This document shows, in pieces, positions 1 to 10,524 of a stretch of 64,000 bases of DNA (the first letter of the stretch is position 1; each line of letters opens with the position of its first letter). The position numbers and the translations under genes were made by a program. Below the pieces are notes generated by a model. The model had not been told where the DNA came from and did no database searches. It was given only the letters and a program-made list of their open reading frames with translations. The DNA is from Monodelphis domestica (lineage: Eukaryota > Chordata > Mammalia > Didelphimorphia > Didelphidae), in the NCBI RefSeq assembly GCF_027887165.1, contig NC_077234.1, positions 190,023,965 to 190,087,964 on the forward strand, written 5' to 3'.

Positions 1-689
1 CAAGCATTTCTCATGTGAAACTCCCTGTTTGGACAAAATAATCCAAGGGATTCTACACAGGGAACAAAAAATGACTGAAGACAAAAATACCTAGCAATCT
101 TGGCTGCAATGTTGTCTGTGTCTTTTGTACATTGACAGGCATTGTACGTTGTGTTTGTTCAATTCCTTGCTTCTTGTGTGTGACTTTAGGTAGAGGACCA
201 TTAGAGACCATGGTGGAAATAAATCATCTAACCAATTAGTCAACTTTTTATAGTTCAATATTAAATATATCTCATAATATGTTGGTAAAAATATTTTGGA
301 TGCTGAATAAGCAGCATAGTTAAAAAAGCCAATATCCATTCATAGTGAAAGTCATTTACAAATTAAATTTAAAAAATTCACAATGAAAACCTGCTTTCTT
401 TCTTTCTCATTTTCCTCTCCTCCAATTGAAAAAGAAAGAACAAAAAACTTCGATTGAAAATATGTGTAACCAAGCAAAACAATTTTCTGCATGGTTCATT
501 TCCAAAAAGAATATGCTTCAATCTGTTCTCTAAGTCCATCATCTATATCTGGAGGTGGATATCATGTTTCATTATAAGTCCTTTGGAAATATGGTAGGTA
601 ATTGTATTGATCATTCAAAGTTGTTTGTTTCCAAAATATAGTTTTTTATTGTATTAAATGTTCTTCGAGTTCTGTTACTTTACTTAACA
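1..689. other. Unassigned AT-rich sequence
   Basis: No repeat family, exon or RNA gene is recognisable here. Short open frames on both strands lack protein-like composition and homologs I know. The stretch ends where an antisense L2 begins. Confidence 0.6.
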
Positions 690-1800
690 ACTATCATTAA
701 ACATTTATTAAGTGATTATTATGTTCCAGATATTATGCTAAACAATATTCTACCTCTGCTACTGTTATCACAGTGATCAACTATGATCCCAGGGAACCAG
801 TGATGAAGTGTCATCCATTTCTTATCACAGAGATAATAGATTTAGGGTTCATAATAAAACATACTTTTTGGATGTGGACAATGCAGAACTTTATTTTGCT
901 TAATTGTGGATATTTGTTATATGAGTTTCTTTTTTTCTTTTTGTTATTGTCTTTATAAATTTAATAACATAGGGATACAAAAAGTGGCAAAAAAACATTC
1001 CTTGTCCTCAAGGAACTAACAATCGAATGGGGAAAACAATATGCAAACAAATATATGCAAAGCAAGATATATATAGGATACAGGAAATAATTAGCAGAGG
1101 GAAGGACACTAGAATTGAGGGGTTGGTTAAGGCTTCATGTATAAGATGGGATTTTAGTTGGGACTTAGAGGAAGTCATGGAGGACAGTCATTGAAACAGA
1201 GGAGGGAGAATGTTCTAGGCATGGAGGTGCCCAGAGCTGAGAGATGGAGTCTCTTGTTCATGGAATAGTCGGAATACTAAATGTCACTGGATTGAAAAAT
1301 AAATGTTATAGAGTAAGGTGTAAGAAGACTGGAAAGGTTGGAGGAGGCTACGCTATAAAGAGCTTTGAATGCCAAATACAGCAGTATTTGATCCTACAGG
1401 TAATAGGGAGCCACTGTGACGTAACTGAGTAGGGAGAAGACATGTTTAGACCTGCCCTTTAGGGAAAAAAATGGAGGATGGATTGGCATGAGGAGAAAAA
1501 TGAAGCCCATCCAGCAGCGATCAAAGCATGAGGTGATGAAACCCTACACTAGAGCAATATCAGTGTCAGAGGAAAGAAGAGGGAATATTAGAGAGATGTT
1601 ACAAAGGTGAAATCAATAGACTTTGGCAAGAAATTGAAAAAGGGGTTGGGGTGAAAGATAGTGAGGAGCTCAGTCATGACTCCTTGATTGCAAGCCTGGG
1701 TGGGGGGGACTGGGAGCATAGTGTTGCTTTATACAGGAATAAAGACAGTAAGAGGGAGGGAATGTTTAGGGGAATTCAGTTCATAAAGTCTCCTCAGGTT
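690..1800 (-). mobile_element. L2-type LINE, 3' part, antisense
   Basis: Read on the + strand this follows the reverse complement of the L2 3' region as found in marsupials. It opens with the 'catttattaagtg..tgttccag' terminal segment near 700, continues through the 'tcctcaaggaactaacaatc' and 'gggaaggacactagaat' segments, and reaches the 'gtaaggtgtaagaagactgg' and 'gggagccactg' segments near 1315-1415, then 'agtgaggag' near 1660. Small gaps and many substitutions show great age. The frames at 1244-1432 and 1651-1851 are shadows of this element, not genes. Confidence 0.85.
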
Positions 1801-1825
1801 TCTCAGAAAACAACTCCACCATTTT

Positions 1826-1968
1826 TTTCCTTCCTTTCTTTTTTTTTTTAAAACCCTTACCTTCTGTCTTCGAATCATACTTTGGTTCCAAACCAGAAGA
1901 ATGGTAAGGAAAAGGCAATAAGGATTAAAGGACTTGCCCAGGGTCACATAGCTAGGAAGCATCATTTT
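1826..1968 (-). mobile_element. Marsupial tRNA-derived SINE, antisense, truncated
   Basis: A T-run followed by 'aaacccttaccttctgtctt' is the reverse complement of the common marsupial SINE tail. The 'cccagggtcacatagctagg' near 1938 is the conserved box region. The 5' third of the SINE is missing. Confidence 0.8.
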
Positions 1969-1991
1969 TTTTATAATAGCATTCTATCACA

Positions 1992-2220
1992 GGGCAGTTA
2001 GGTGATATAGAGGACAGAGTACTGGACATGGAAATCCTGTGTTCAGATTTGGCTTTGGAAACTTTTTCTCTGTGTGACCCTGAGCAAATCACTTAATCCT
2101 GTTTGCCTCAATTTCCTCATCTGTAAAATGAACTGGAGAAGGAAATGGCAAACCACTCTGGTATCTTTTCCAAGAAAACCTCAAGTGGGGTCACAAAGAA
2201 TTGATTACAACTGAACAACA
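1992..2220 (+). mobile_element. Mar1-type CORE-SINE, full length with target duplication
   Basis: Starts 'gggcagttaggtgatataga' (tRNA-like head), passes 'gtgtgaccctgagcaaatca' and 'cctcatctgtaaaatgaact', and ends with the typical 'gaacaaca' tail. It is flanked by an 11-bp target duplication: attctatcaca at 1981-1991 and attccatcaca at 2221-2231, one mismatch. It sits in an older antisense L1 remnant. Confidence 0.9.
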
Positions 2221-2231
2221 ATTCCATCACA

Positions 2232-3025
2232 GGTATCCACGATAATGTGTTTAGTTATTTCCCAATTGACTGAAATGTCCCTCAGTTTTCAATTCTTTCC
2301 CACTGTAAGATCTGCTATAAATATTTTTGTGCATCATTAGAGGGTTTTTTTTTTTTTTTGCTGCTTAAGACTAATCCTTTCCTTAATCTATCTTCCTTCT
2401 CCTTCTCCTCCTTGCCTTTCATCCTGTCTTTCTGTTGAGTGAAATGCATTTCTGTACTGAATTATAAGTCTGTAGGTCTTTTCTCATTTGACAAATTGAG
2501 ATGACCAAGGTTTGCATTGGCTGCTCCCCGTACTCTTTTTTCCTTGCTTGTATATTCTACTTGTACACTCTGATTATGTGAGATAATTTTCTGTATTCTT
2601 CTTCTTCCTTCCCTTCTCCCTTCACATTTGTCTCTCCCCACCCCTCCCTTTCCATTCTTCTTTTGAGATCATCAAAACACAATTGAATCATTCCCAGGCT
2701 TTTTGACTAATTAGACTTCTATGATTGTTGGTAATGGCAGAGTTATGAGAAAACAAATGCATCACCATTTCAAACTATAAATTACTTATCTTTGTTGAAT
2801 TCCTTATGACTGGTCACTGTTTACCTTTCTCTAGATTCTGGTATTGGCACAGCTTCTACATAGCTGTGGTCCTTCAGGCTTATAAATAATCTCTTTCATT
2901 GGAGATACATTTCCTTCCACCCACTCGGCCCCATAAGATTATATAGGTTTTCCTAAATAAATTGTTCTTGGTTGTAAGCCTTTATCCTTTGCCTTCTGGA
3001 ACATCCATAATCAATTATTACAGTC
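2232..3025 (-). mobile_element. Old L1 fragments, antisense
   Basis: The first 130 bases match the reverse complement of the marsupial L1 3' region ('ttcccaattgactgaaatgt', compare the better copy at 33075-33150). Bases near 2950-3005 ('ttcttggttgtaagcc..ctt tgccttctggaac') match the ORF1 C-terminal region seen at 58870-58920. The pyrimidine-rich part between resembles the inter-ORF region. ORF2 is missing, so this is an internally deleted or heavily decayed copy. Confidence 0.6.
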
Positions 3026-3157
3026 TTCTCATTAAGTAAATTTATGATGTTTAATTTGGATTATAATTGATTTTCAGCAAGTACTAAAAAAGATTTAATA
3101 AGTTTTTATCTAAAATATATTGCTTAAAGTTCTTCCAATGCAAAAAAGGAAAAACAC

Positions 3158-3375
3158 AGAATGCTAAGGTTAGAAGGGACCTTCAAGATAATTTTGTTCC
3201 TTTATTCAATTCAGTAAATATTTATTAAGGGATTGCTATGTGCAGGCACTGTGCTAAGCAATGAGGATACAAAAGAGAAAAAAAAAAGATAGTCTGTATC
3301 CTCAGTGAGGTTACAATCTAATGTAGGAAGAAAACATACAAAAGGAAGTTGAACAGGGGAAAAGGGGAATCAGGA
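3158..3375 (-). mobile_element. L3/CR1 tail and L2 3' end, antisense
   Basis: 'agaatgctaaggttagaagg' at 3162 looks like the reverse complement of an L3/CR1 terminus. From 3205, 'cagtaaatatttattaaggg' and 'gtgcaggcactgtgctaagc' mark an antisense L2 3' end. Confidence 0.7.
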
Positions 3376-3379
3376 AGTT

Positions 3380-3833
3380 TGTGGCAGTTAACTTATAATA
3401 ACTAAGGAAATAATCTTAACAAAAGCAATTTATTAGCTAGGTAAGCATAATAAATCCATCAGTGGACTCTCCCCAGTTAGTCCAAAGTCTCTGAATACAA
3501 ACTGAGACTGCATTTGTAAGAAAATAATTAAGCAAGATACAAAACTGCATAATCTCTATCTAATTGGAGGAAAGATTAGAGGCTTTTCAAGGTGTGGGGG
3601 AGAGTGAGTTCTGGTTGAGCTGGTGTGGGGAAGAATGGATTTCAAGGTCTTTCTATTTTCATAATGGAGGGATACTGATTAATTGTATCCACCTGCATTT
3701 ATGGAACAATAAATGATTTCTTCCATTAAGTTTCCCATGGAAGCTTTACAGAAAAACAAGGTTGAGGAGAATACACGTGGCAGCACAAGATGGAGTCAAT
3801 ATTCATGAAAACTAATCCGTTTTTTTAATTCTC
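3380..3833 (-). mobile_element. Candidate solo LTR, antisense
   Basis: Begins TGTGGCAG, like other LTRs in this window read backwards, and abuts an L2 that it seems to interrupt. It has an antisense polyadenylation signal (tttatt at about 3429) and a 'caagatggagtc' motif common in class I LTRs. I could not find a target duplication, and the right edge (near 'ctctcacca') is a guess. Confidence 0.4.
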
Positions 3834-4204
3834 TCACCAAATCAACTCCATTTTGTGGTTTGTCTTTGATCTGTCTCATCAGTCATCTGGTGTGGGGGCA
3901 CAATGTTTCATTGAATGGAAACCAGGTAGAGCTATATATGAATGCTACAAAGTTCTGGAATTGCTCCACTCTCCAGTCCTGCAATCAAAGAGGCAATTGA
4001 GGTAGCTGAGTAGGTACCTCATGAGAATCAATAACTGAATCAGTCTGCATGGTGATAGATTTCAGATAATCAGCTTTTCCTGGGGGACCCATGATGTTTG
4101 AATGTATATCAAATAGGGATGCTAATGGAAAGTAGAGAGTGAGCTGATGGAAAAACACTCTTTGCCAATTCATATTGGTAACTACTCTGCAAAGTACTGT
4201 TTTA
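3834..4204. other. Unassigned sequence
   Basis: No recognisable repeat or exon. It may include more of the LTR-like element to its left. Confidence 0.5.
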
Positions 4205-4310
4205 GAGAGTTTCTTGGGCCACTGAGAAGTTGTCACTTGCCCAAGGTCACACACCACCAGTTTGCTTTTAAAGGTGAGACTTCAATTCAAATCTTTTTAG
4301 TTCTAAGGTT
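4205..4310 (-). mobile_element. MIR fragment, antisense
   Basis: 'cacttgcccaaggtcacaca' at 4233 is the reverse complement of the MIR core, followed by the degraded 'gacttcaattcaaatctttt' segment. Confidence 0.75.
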
Positions 4311-4539
4311 AGCCCACTAGTTTACACACATTTAACGCACACCCAAAGGAATGTGTGCATGTGTAAAAACTTTTATAATATAGATGCATTGTACATATAT
4401 TTGCATAATATTGAAGCTTTGCAAGCCTTAAAACATTATATAAATGTTTTCTACTCATTCTTTCTCCTTCTCCTCCTTCTCCATCTCTCTCTCGCTCTCA
4501 TAAATGTTTCATAACCAGTTAGTTGATCATCAAAGATTT

Positions 4540-4645
4540 ATTGAAGAGGCATCATAGTATAAAACAAACATTGGATTTGGAATTGGAGGACCTGAATTTC
4601 AATCCTAAAATTACTTGTGTGAACTTGGGCAAGTTTCTATTGAAT
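4540..4645 (+). mobile_element. MIR/CORE-SINE fragment
   Basis: 'ggatttggaattggaggacc' followed by 'tgtgaacttgggcaagtttc' matches the 5' half and core of a MIR-type SINE in sense orientation. Heavily mutated. Confidence 0.7.
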
Positions 4646-5264
4646 AAGAAAGTAAAACAAATTGGTAAAGATGATGAAGGATGAAAACGGTATATGGAAG
4701 CATCTTCCTCAGTTATAGGAACCTCAGTTATAGGAAGTTATAGGCAAATTGTTAGCTGTAGCTAACAGAAATGACTCTATATTGACCAATGATTGACTGG
4801 TCTATTGACCAGGAAATTCCTACGTACCCAACAATTAGATTGATCAGCTACATTAAGGGTTAGGAATGCAAGGTAAGCAAACTGTTATCTAAGTAATTTC
4901 ATTTAATTTAGATATGTAAAGTTAGCAATCAGTGTCCTTGTAATAAATGGGACCGCGGTCCAGATTACTTCACAATTTAACTGCTCCTAAAGTCATTTTC
5001 ATACTGAGTCCCTTAGCAAAAACAATGAGATATAAAGGTAGAGACCTAAGAGATCTAGTTTCTTAATTGGGGTTCTAGTCCATTGTCTGCCCAAGCCACT
5101 GTGACATATACTTCTGGGTCTGATGAAAGAGAAGGAGAAACACACTTTTATGTGACCATGAATAATAAATTGCCAAACTCATGATCTTTTGAGCACCTCT
5201 ATTCCTTCTTGTTATCTCCTTTACCCAAATTTCCTAATAGACTACTAATAGGCTGAAGCTTCTA
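4646..5264. other. Unassigned sequence
   Basis: AT-rich, with the small internal echo 'cagttatagga' near 4712-4736. No gene or known repeat recognised. Confidence 0.55.
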
Positions 5265-5575
5265 TTAGGTAGAACTGTGAATTGGTTCAACCATTTTGGA
5301 TTGTTTTGGAATTTTGAACAAGTGGCAGAGATATTGATATCTTTTGACCCAGATGTTCTATTGCTATGCCCCCCCAATATCAAAGTAGATATAAATATCT
5401 AAAATATGTCAACAAATTCATAGCAATATAGCATAACACAGCAATTTCTGTGGTACCCAAGATTTTGAAAAAAAGGGAGATGCTAAACAAACTGTGGTAC
5501 ATGAATGCAACAGAATATTACTGTTTGATCAGAATGTTAATAATTCAGAATTGCATAAAACTCATTCAACCCCAG
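5265..5575 (+). mobile_element. L1 3' fragment, sense
   Basis: 'aactgtgaattggttcaacc' is the forward form of the L1 segment found antisense at 33270-33295 and 51570-51595. 'cttttgacccagatgttcta' and 'aaactgtggtacatgaatgc' follow in the expected order. 5' truncated and old. Confidence 0.8.
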
Positions 5576-5712
5576 AAACAAGAAGCCCCTTCAGAATAAG
5601 TTAATCACTGGAAAATTACTCACGTTCTTTTATTGAACTTCAGATATATTTTCAAGACTTTCCCACCTACCTCTTCTCCTATCCTTTTCCTTTAATTAAG
5701 GACTGAAGGGTC

Positions 5713-6070
5713 TGAAGAAACATAATGTTATCATGGGAACCTGCCCTCCAGATGATACCCTAAATAGGGTCCCTTGTCCCAAGAACTAAGATTACCATGT
5801 CCTTATTTATGTACTGCCATATGTTGTCTCAAGTCTTTAGGTTTCACTGACCTGACCAAGGTCACTGACTGACCAATATTAAAAAGGAAACATCTGGGTC
5901 TAAGATTGATGTGTCTTCACTTGGGCGACCCCCACCCCTAGCCCCTCTATATAAACCAGGCCTATGCTCCTTGTGGAGGCCCAAGCTATAGCTTGAATAA
6001 AGTTCCTCTTGTGTATTGCATTACCCTGTGTGTCTCCTCCTTGGAATCTGAACCAGAACTGCATAGAACA
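5713..6070 (+). mobile_element. Provirus A, 5' LTR (358 bp)
   Basis: Starts TGAAGAAACA and ends GCATAGAACA. It has a TATA box (tatataaa, 5948-5955) and a polyadenylation signal AATAAA (5996-6001), in the spacing expected for a short gammaretroviral LTR. The four bases before it, GGTC (5709-5712), are repeated after the 3' LTR at 12129-12132, marking one integration event. The primer-binding site follows at once. It is closely similar to the copy at 11716-12128, apart from a duplication in that copy. Confidence 0.95.
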
Positions 6071-6072
6071 TT

Positions 6073-6090
6073 TGGGGGCTTGTCTGGGAT
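6073..6090 (+). promoter_or_regulatory. Provirus A primer-binding site, tRNA-Pro type
   Basis: TGGGGGCTTGTCTGGGAT differs at two bases from the proline-tRNA primer site used by many gammaretroviruses and follows the LTR after 'tt'. This places A among class I (ERV1) elements. Confidence 0.9.
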
Positions 6091-6568
6091 TCCAAAGGTT
6101 TGGACCACACAGTGGTAAAGGTACTTGTATCCCTGAAGGGAAATTTGAGTGCGTCTGTCTGTATGAATGTGTATGGGGAAGGGAGAGTCTGGATTGCAGC
6201 ATACAGCTAAGTGGCTGGCAGATTCCATTCTCCGTAGATTATATGGAGACGGCCTATGGCCAACTCGGATCTATTAAGACCCCCCTTTCACCTGTTTCTG
6301 AATGAGGACCTTCCAAGTAGTAGTTCCTGAGTCCTGTGAGGGGCCAGGCCGGAATGGCCTGGAAAACGGAAGTTGTTGTTTCAAGAGATTGAGAGGTTTC
6401 CCTTCTAGAGGATTTGTTAAGAGTGCTCAGTAGAAACTTTGGGGTGATTAGAGGCCTCCTGCCCAAGTTGGACTTGGTACAGGGACTTTGGGGTGGTTAG
6501 AGGCCCCTTGCCCAAGTTGGACTTGGGACAGGGACCGAGTCCCTGCAATAGAGGTTTGAGTCCTCTGA
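6091..6568 (+). mobile_element. Provirus A leader, first part
   Basis: Sequence between the primer site and the nested LTR. No gag start is visible. It contains a 49-bp direct repeat at 6436-6484 and 6485-6533. The frames of 60-100 codons here on both strands have no retroviral motif. Confidence 0.75.
6436..6533 (+). repeat. 49-bp tandem duplication in the leader
   Basis: Two head-to-tail units, each starting 'actttggggtg' and running through 'gcccaagttggacttgg', with a few mismatches. A single duplication inside the retroviral leader. Confidence 0.9.
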
Positions 6569-6572
6569 GGAC

Positions 6573-7618
6573 TGTAAATCTTGAAATCTCTCAGACTTGT
6601 GAATGTTAAAAATTTCCCCATCAGGGAATTCTTAATTGGAACAAATTCCCTACTGAGAAACATGCCCCATTTTGATGTGAGAACTCGCCAGGATCAGAAA
6701 TGGGAGGACCTCTACTCCAACAGTACTTAAGACTGCTTTAGGGGAGAAAACTCCTTGCTAAACAATGAAAGTACTTGGACCCATGCTTATAATAAGGCAA
6801 GGAGTTCTTTGAGCCAGGCCTGTTTTTAGAATTGATACAATGGGATGCTAGGTACCTAAAAGGGTCGGGCAAGTTTTCTCTTGATGAGATTAGTTGACTC
6901 AGCTGTGTTTTCTCTCGTTCAGACTTACTGAGGAGATTGGTCGACTTAGCAGGAATTTAGATGGGCAGTCCTTTGGAAAGCGTCTACAGTGATTGGTAGA
7001 TGTAGGGACTTAGGGGAGGTGACATGGGAGAAAAATCCCTATATAAGAAAAAGCAGAATCTCTCGAGGGGATATCCTTTTGGAGAAATCCTTTTGGAAGA
7101 TCTCTGATGAGGATCGCTTGGGAAGAATCTCTTGAGAGAGGCTCTGGAGAAGGGAAGCTCTTGGAGGACAATCTCTAAGGAGGTCTCGCTGGAGCTCTCT
7201 CTGGTGAAGTCAGCTGAGATGGAGCTGGCCTGGTGTCACTAGAATCCTTGTTTAGGCAGACCTTGTGGTGAGTGTTAAAAGACTGACTGACTGATTCTCT
7301 CTCTTAAGACTCAGGTCTAGGCCATATTGGCTTGAGGCCCTTCATAATTATTCCTTTCCTATTCTTTCTCTCTTTCTCTAATTCTTCATTATATTATTAA
7401 TTAAAAATCTCTATAAAACCCATTTGACTTGGGTATTTGAATAATTGGGAATATTTCCCTGGCAACCACCTTATATTTGATTTAAAAACCAAGACACTGT
7501 AGTGAAACATATTTTCTGCAGTCAAATTTACTCACCCTCTCTTATATCTATCACAATTTATATCTTTCACCATTTTAACTCACTACAGTTTATGGTCTTC
7601 ACTATTTTAAATCTAACA
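6573..7618 (+). mobile_element. Solo LTR, family B, copy 1, nested in provirus A
   Basis: Begins TGTAAATCTTG and ends ATCTAACA, with a perfect 4-bp duplication GGAC at 6569-6572 and 7619-7622. A TATA box (tatataag) lies at 7040-7047 and an ATTAAA signal near 7400. It aligns along its length with inverted copies at 12321-13214 and 34118-34974. At 1,046 bp it is the longest of the three. There is no internal retroviral sequence, so it is a solo LTR that inserted into A after A had integrated. Confidence 0.93.
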
Positions 7619-7622
7619 GGAC

Positions 7623-7930
7623 CCAATGTGTCCTAAGGAGCACCATTGGACAATGAGTGTGAAAAATTTCCATACTGGCAGACATGCTGAGGAATAGGAT
7701 CTTTAAGATAATCCCCTGGGGTCAGGGGAGTGTACTCTTGCCTGCCCTGAAACCTAGTGAAAGTCTGTATCTCTATTGTTTGTCTTCCACATCTATTTGT
7801 TGTCTGGCTTTTACTGTTTGTCTCGTGTGTCTTTCTATATTTGAGTCTTTAATAGTCCTCATGGTCCCCCCTAAGATTTGGTCTTGGCTCACTTCTCCAT
7901 CTTTAAGGCGCAAGCCCAAAACCTCTACCA
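7623..7930 (+). mobile_element. Provirus A leader, second part
   Basis: Resumes directly after the nested LTR. T-rich segments near 7770-7850 resemble gammaretroviral leaders. The 105-codon frame at 7684-8001 shows no gag features and ends in the block shared with provirus D, so I do not call it a gene. Confidence 0.7.
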
Positions 7931-10520
7931 GGAAGCTATCAGTCCATTGGTCAGATCTGCCTTCCTCCTCTGCTGCAGGGAGGAAGAGGGTTGATTCTTA
8001 ACAGAAAGACAACTGGTGATACGCTCCTACTTTTGGGATGTTCCTGTTTATCATTGTCTTTGTAAACTTGGGAGGATAGCTAATGATTTTGATATGGTAT
8101 AAGTATGATTTCATGTATTATGGTAACTGTCAGTTAAACATGAAATGTTAGCCAGATTTTATTGAGTACACTAAAATTCATTGTTAGAAGTTTCTTTTGT
8201 TAAGATTTTGCAATGTGTAATGGTTTCAGTGAATTTGAGTATTGTCTAAATGTGACTGATAGCCAGCCTGACACAAAGAGGGAATGTTTTATTCTATAAG
8301 GAAAGAAATTGTACTGGCTACTTTATAGATGTAAAGGTCATCCAGAAAAAGTTGTTATGTTGTTGAGAAGAACTTGTTCTAGAATTTAAACTTGGGAGTT
8401 TTCAAATCAGATGTTATTTTAATGTATATACTGTCAGAACTAGCAACAAGAAATCATATGACACACAAGAAGTTTTTAAAGTAGCTAATCTGTGTGTGGG
8501 ATTTAATAATACAAGTACTAAGAATCTAGTATTTTGCAAAAGAGGGAATTTCTAAATGGTGTTGTCTTTGATTAAGGTTATATGCATTATTTTTTAAAAT
8601 GTGCACAATGTATAGGAAGTAATTTGTGATCTAGAGAGGAACATGTATTCTGAGACAGATTCCTGGAAAGTAATGGAGTGAATACAAATTATTCGTGCAT
8701 TTGTACTATAGAGAGAATTAATTTTTCCACCTAAATAGGTTAAGGGTATATGATATGCAAACTGTATGTCCTTAACAAGACAAATTTGACTAGCCCTGAA
8801 ATCAAGAAGGGTTTGTCATGAGGATTAAATACAATTCAGTATAGTACCTTTCCTCTACTTACAATAATGGTAAAAAAGAGAACAGAAGAAATAAGAGTAA
8901 TGGACAGAGGTACTAGTTGATGCTATGAATTCTAGTGTGAAATAGATTCAACAAATTATAAATTGGAATAATGTTGATGGAATTTAATCAGGTATGTGGC
9001 AATGTTTTGAGCTAAAAGAAAACTAAACTGGAGGTTCTAGTCTACTTTAGACAGAGGTTTGAGAGGAGTACAGGTAAATGCTTGAACTTCAGTTTGGTTA
9101 CACACTGAAAGATTGCTAAAGGACTTAATCAAAGTTATTTGGAAATTGTGGAGTTCAAACTAAAATCCACTGAGAGTAAATTATTATGAAGGGGGTTTGA
9201 TACATTCAAAATTTTAAATTATAGTAAGCTCTATTGTTAAAGAAGGATGGGACAAGGTTAAAACCTAAATCAAGCCAACCAGCCTTAGGATAAATTGCTC
9301 ACAAGATATTAACCCCTTCCTTGCACACATGAAGGAGAAAGAAGTGCTTATAATTGTTCCACACTGATACTTAGGGACTGAAATAGGGACCTCAAAGAGT
9401 TGACAACCACTGTGCAATAGAACTTAAAGATGAGTATATTTTAGTTGTATACTTAGGAGGTTTAAAGATGCTCAAGCAAGCAAATGTTGCCAGCCCTGTC
9501 TGACCAAGTGGCTTGTTTGAAGCTGTGGAATCTTAGTGCAAACATTCCATGTCCACAATGATAAAATGAGTTGAGTGATATGTAATTGATAAGTTACCTC
9601 ACACGAACTTTGGGAATATGTTGGTTGATATTTTGATTACATTTTGATATGTATAAAGATATATATCGATAGAAAGGGATATAAAAGGCTTGTTCGAGGG
9701 TGTGGAAATTTGTTTCTGGACTGCTGATGAGCAGAATTTCTCTCAGCTGAAATGGGTGAGACTTGTCTTTTAAGGAAAAAGAAGTTTTCTGGGATCTAAT
9801 GGTGACAAAGTACACAAAGGACAGAGAATATCCTGGAATGGTTACAGAGGCATATTCTGGGCTCACCTGGGAATGCATCTTTCCTGACCATCTAGGCTGT
9901 TAATCCGTGAGTGATACAATGATGGCATGAGCCAGTGATAGCTTTGGCCTGTACATGAAGCCTTCACTATGTGTCCCTTGAGACCTGAGGAAATATTTTC
10001 CCTGTCTGCCTTTTTCTTTGTGACAAATTCCCATAATCAACACATAAAGCAAATTGTAAAATTAAGGCTTCCATTTCCCCAAACAACCTATTAGGTTAAT
10101 AACTGAAAATTCTTAATTTGTTAGGGAACATACTTTGAAAAGTAGGTGAAGTTTATTAAGATATGGCTTGTATTTGTAGGCTTACTTTACCACAGTTGAA
10201 GTTTGGATCTTGAGCTTGAATATATAGCTCAAAGCTTTCTTGAATTTCCCCCCAGAATCTGGGGTAAAGAAATTCCTCTTCTGCCTTGGAGCCAATACAC
10301 AGTATTGACTCCAAGATGGAAGGTAAGGGTTTAAAAAAAAAGAAAAAGATATTCATCTGTAAAATATTGTTCCTCAAGTATGTATAGATGTTTATAGTTA
10401 ATGTGTACTTTGCAAAAGGATGTTCTTTAACAGAAATGTCACATACCAAATCTGCAAACAACTCAGGAATCCAATTTCCTAAAGGGATCTATTCTTGTCA
10501 GAAGGTGATTTCTGAAGAAG
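7880..10520 (+). mobile_element. Provirus A internal non-coding block, shared with provirus D
   Basis: Gag-pol would be expected here, but I see no capsid, protease, reverse transcriptase or integrase motif, and stops are dense in all frames. The block still matches the internal part of provirus D (reverse strand, about 46,150 down to 43,900). Landmarks shared in order: 'ctgcagggaggaagagggtt' at 7971, 'gcttgttcgagggtgtggaa' near 9690, 'cctgaccatctaggctgtta' near 9883, 'ttccatttccccaaacaacc' near 10069 and 'gtaggtgaagtttattaa' near 10143. Its presence in two independent integrations shows it was part of a transmitted element, not local decay. Confidence 0.8.
10276..10344 (+). mobile_element. 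5'-truncated SINE inside provirus A
   Basis: Only the last part of a marsupial tRNA-type SINE is present ('ttggagccaatacacagtat', then 'aaggtaagggtttaaaa'). A 10-bp target duplication flanks it: aaagaaattc at 10266-10275 and aaagatattc at 10345-10354. Provirus D lacks it at the matching position, so it arrived after the two lineages split. Confidence 0.9.
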
Positions 10521-10524
10521 TCAG

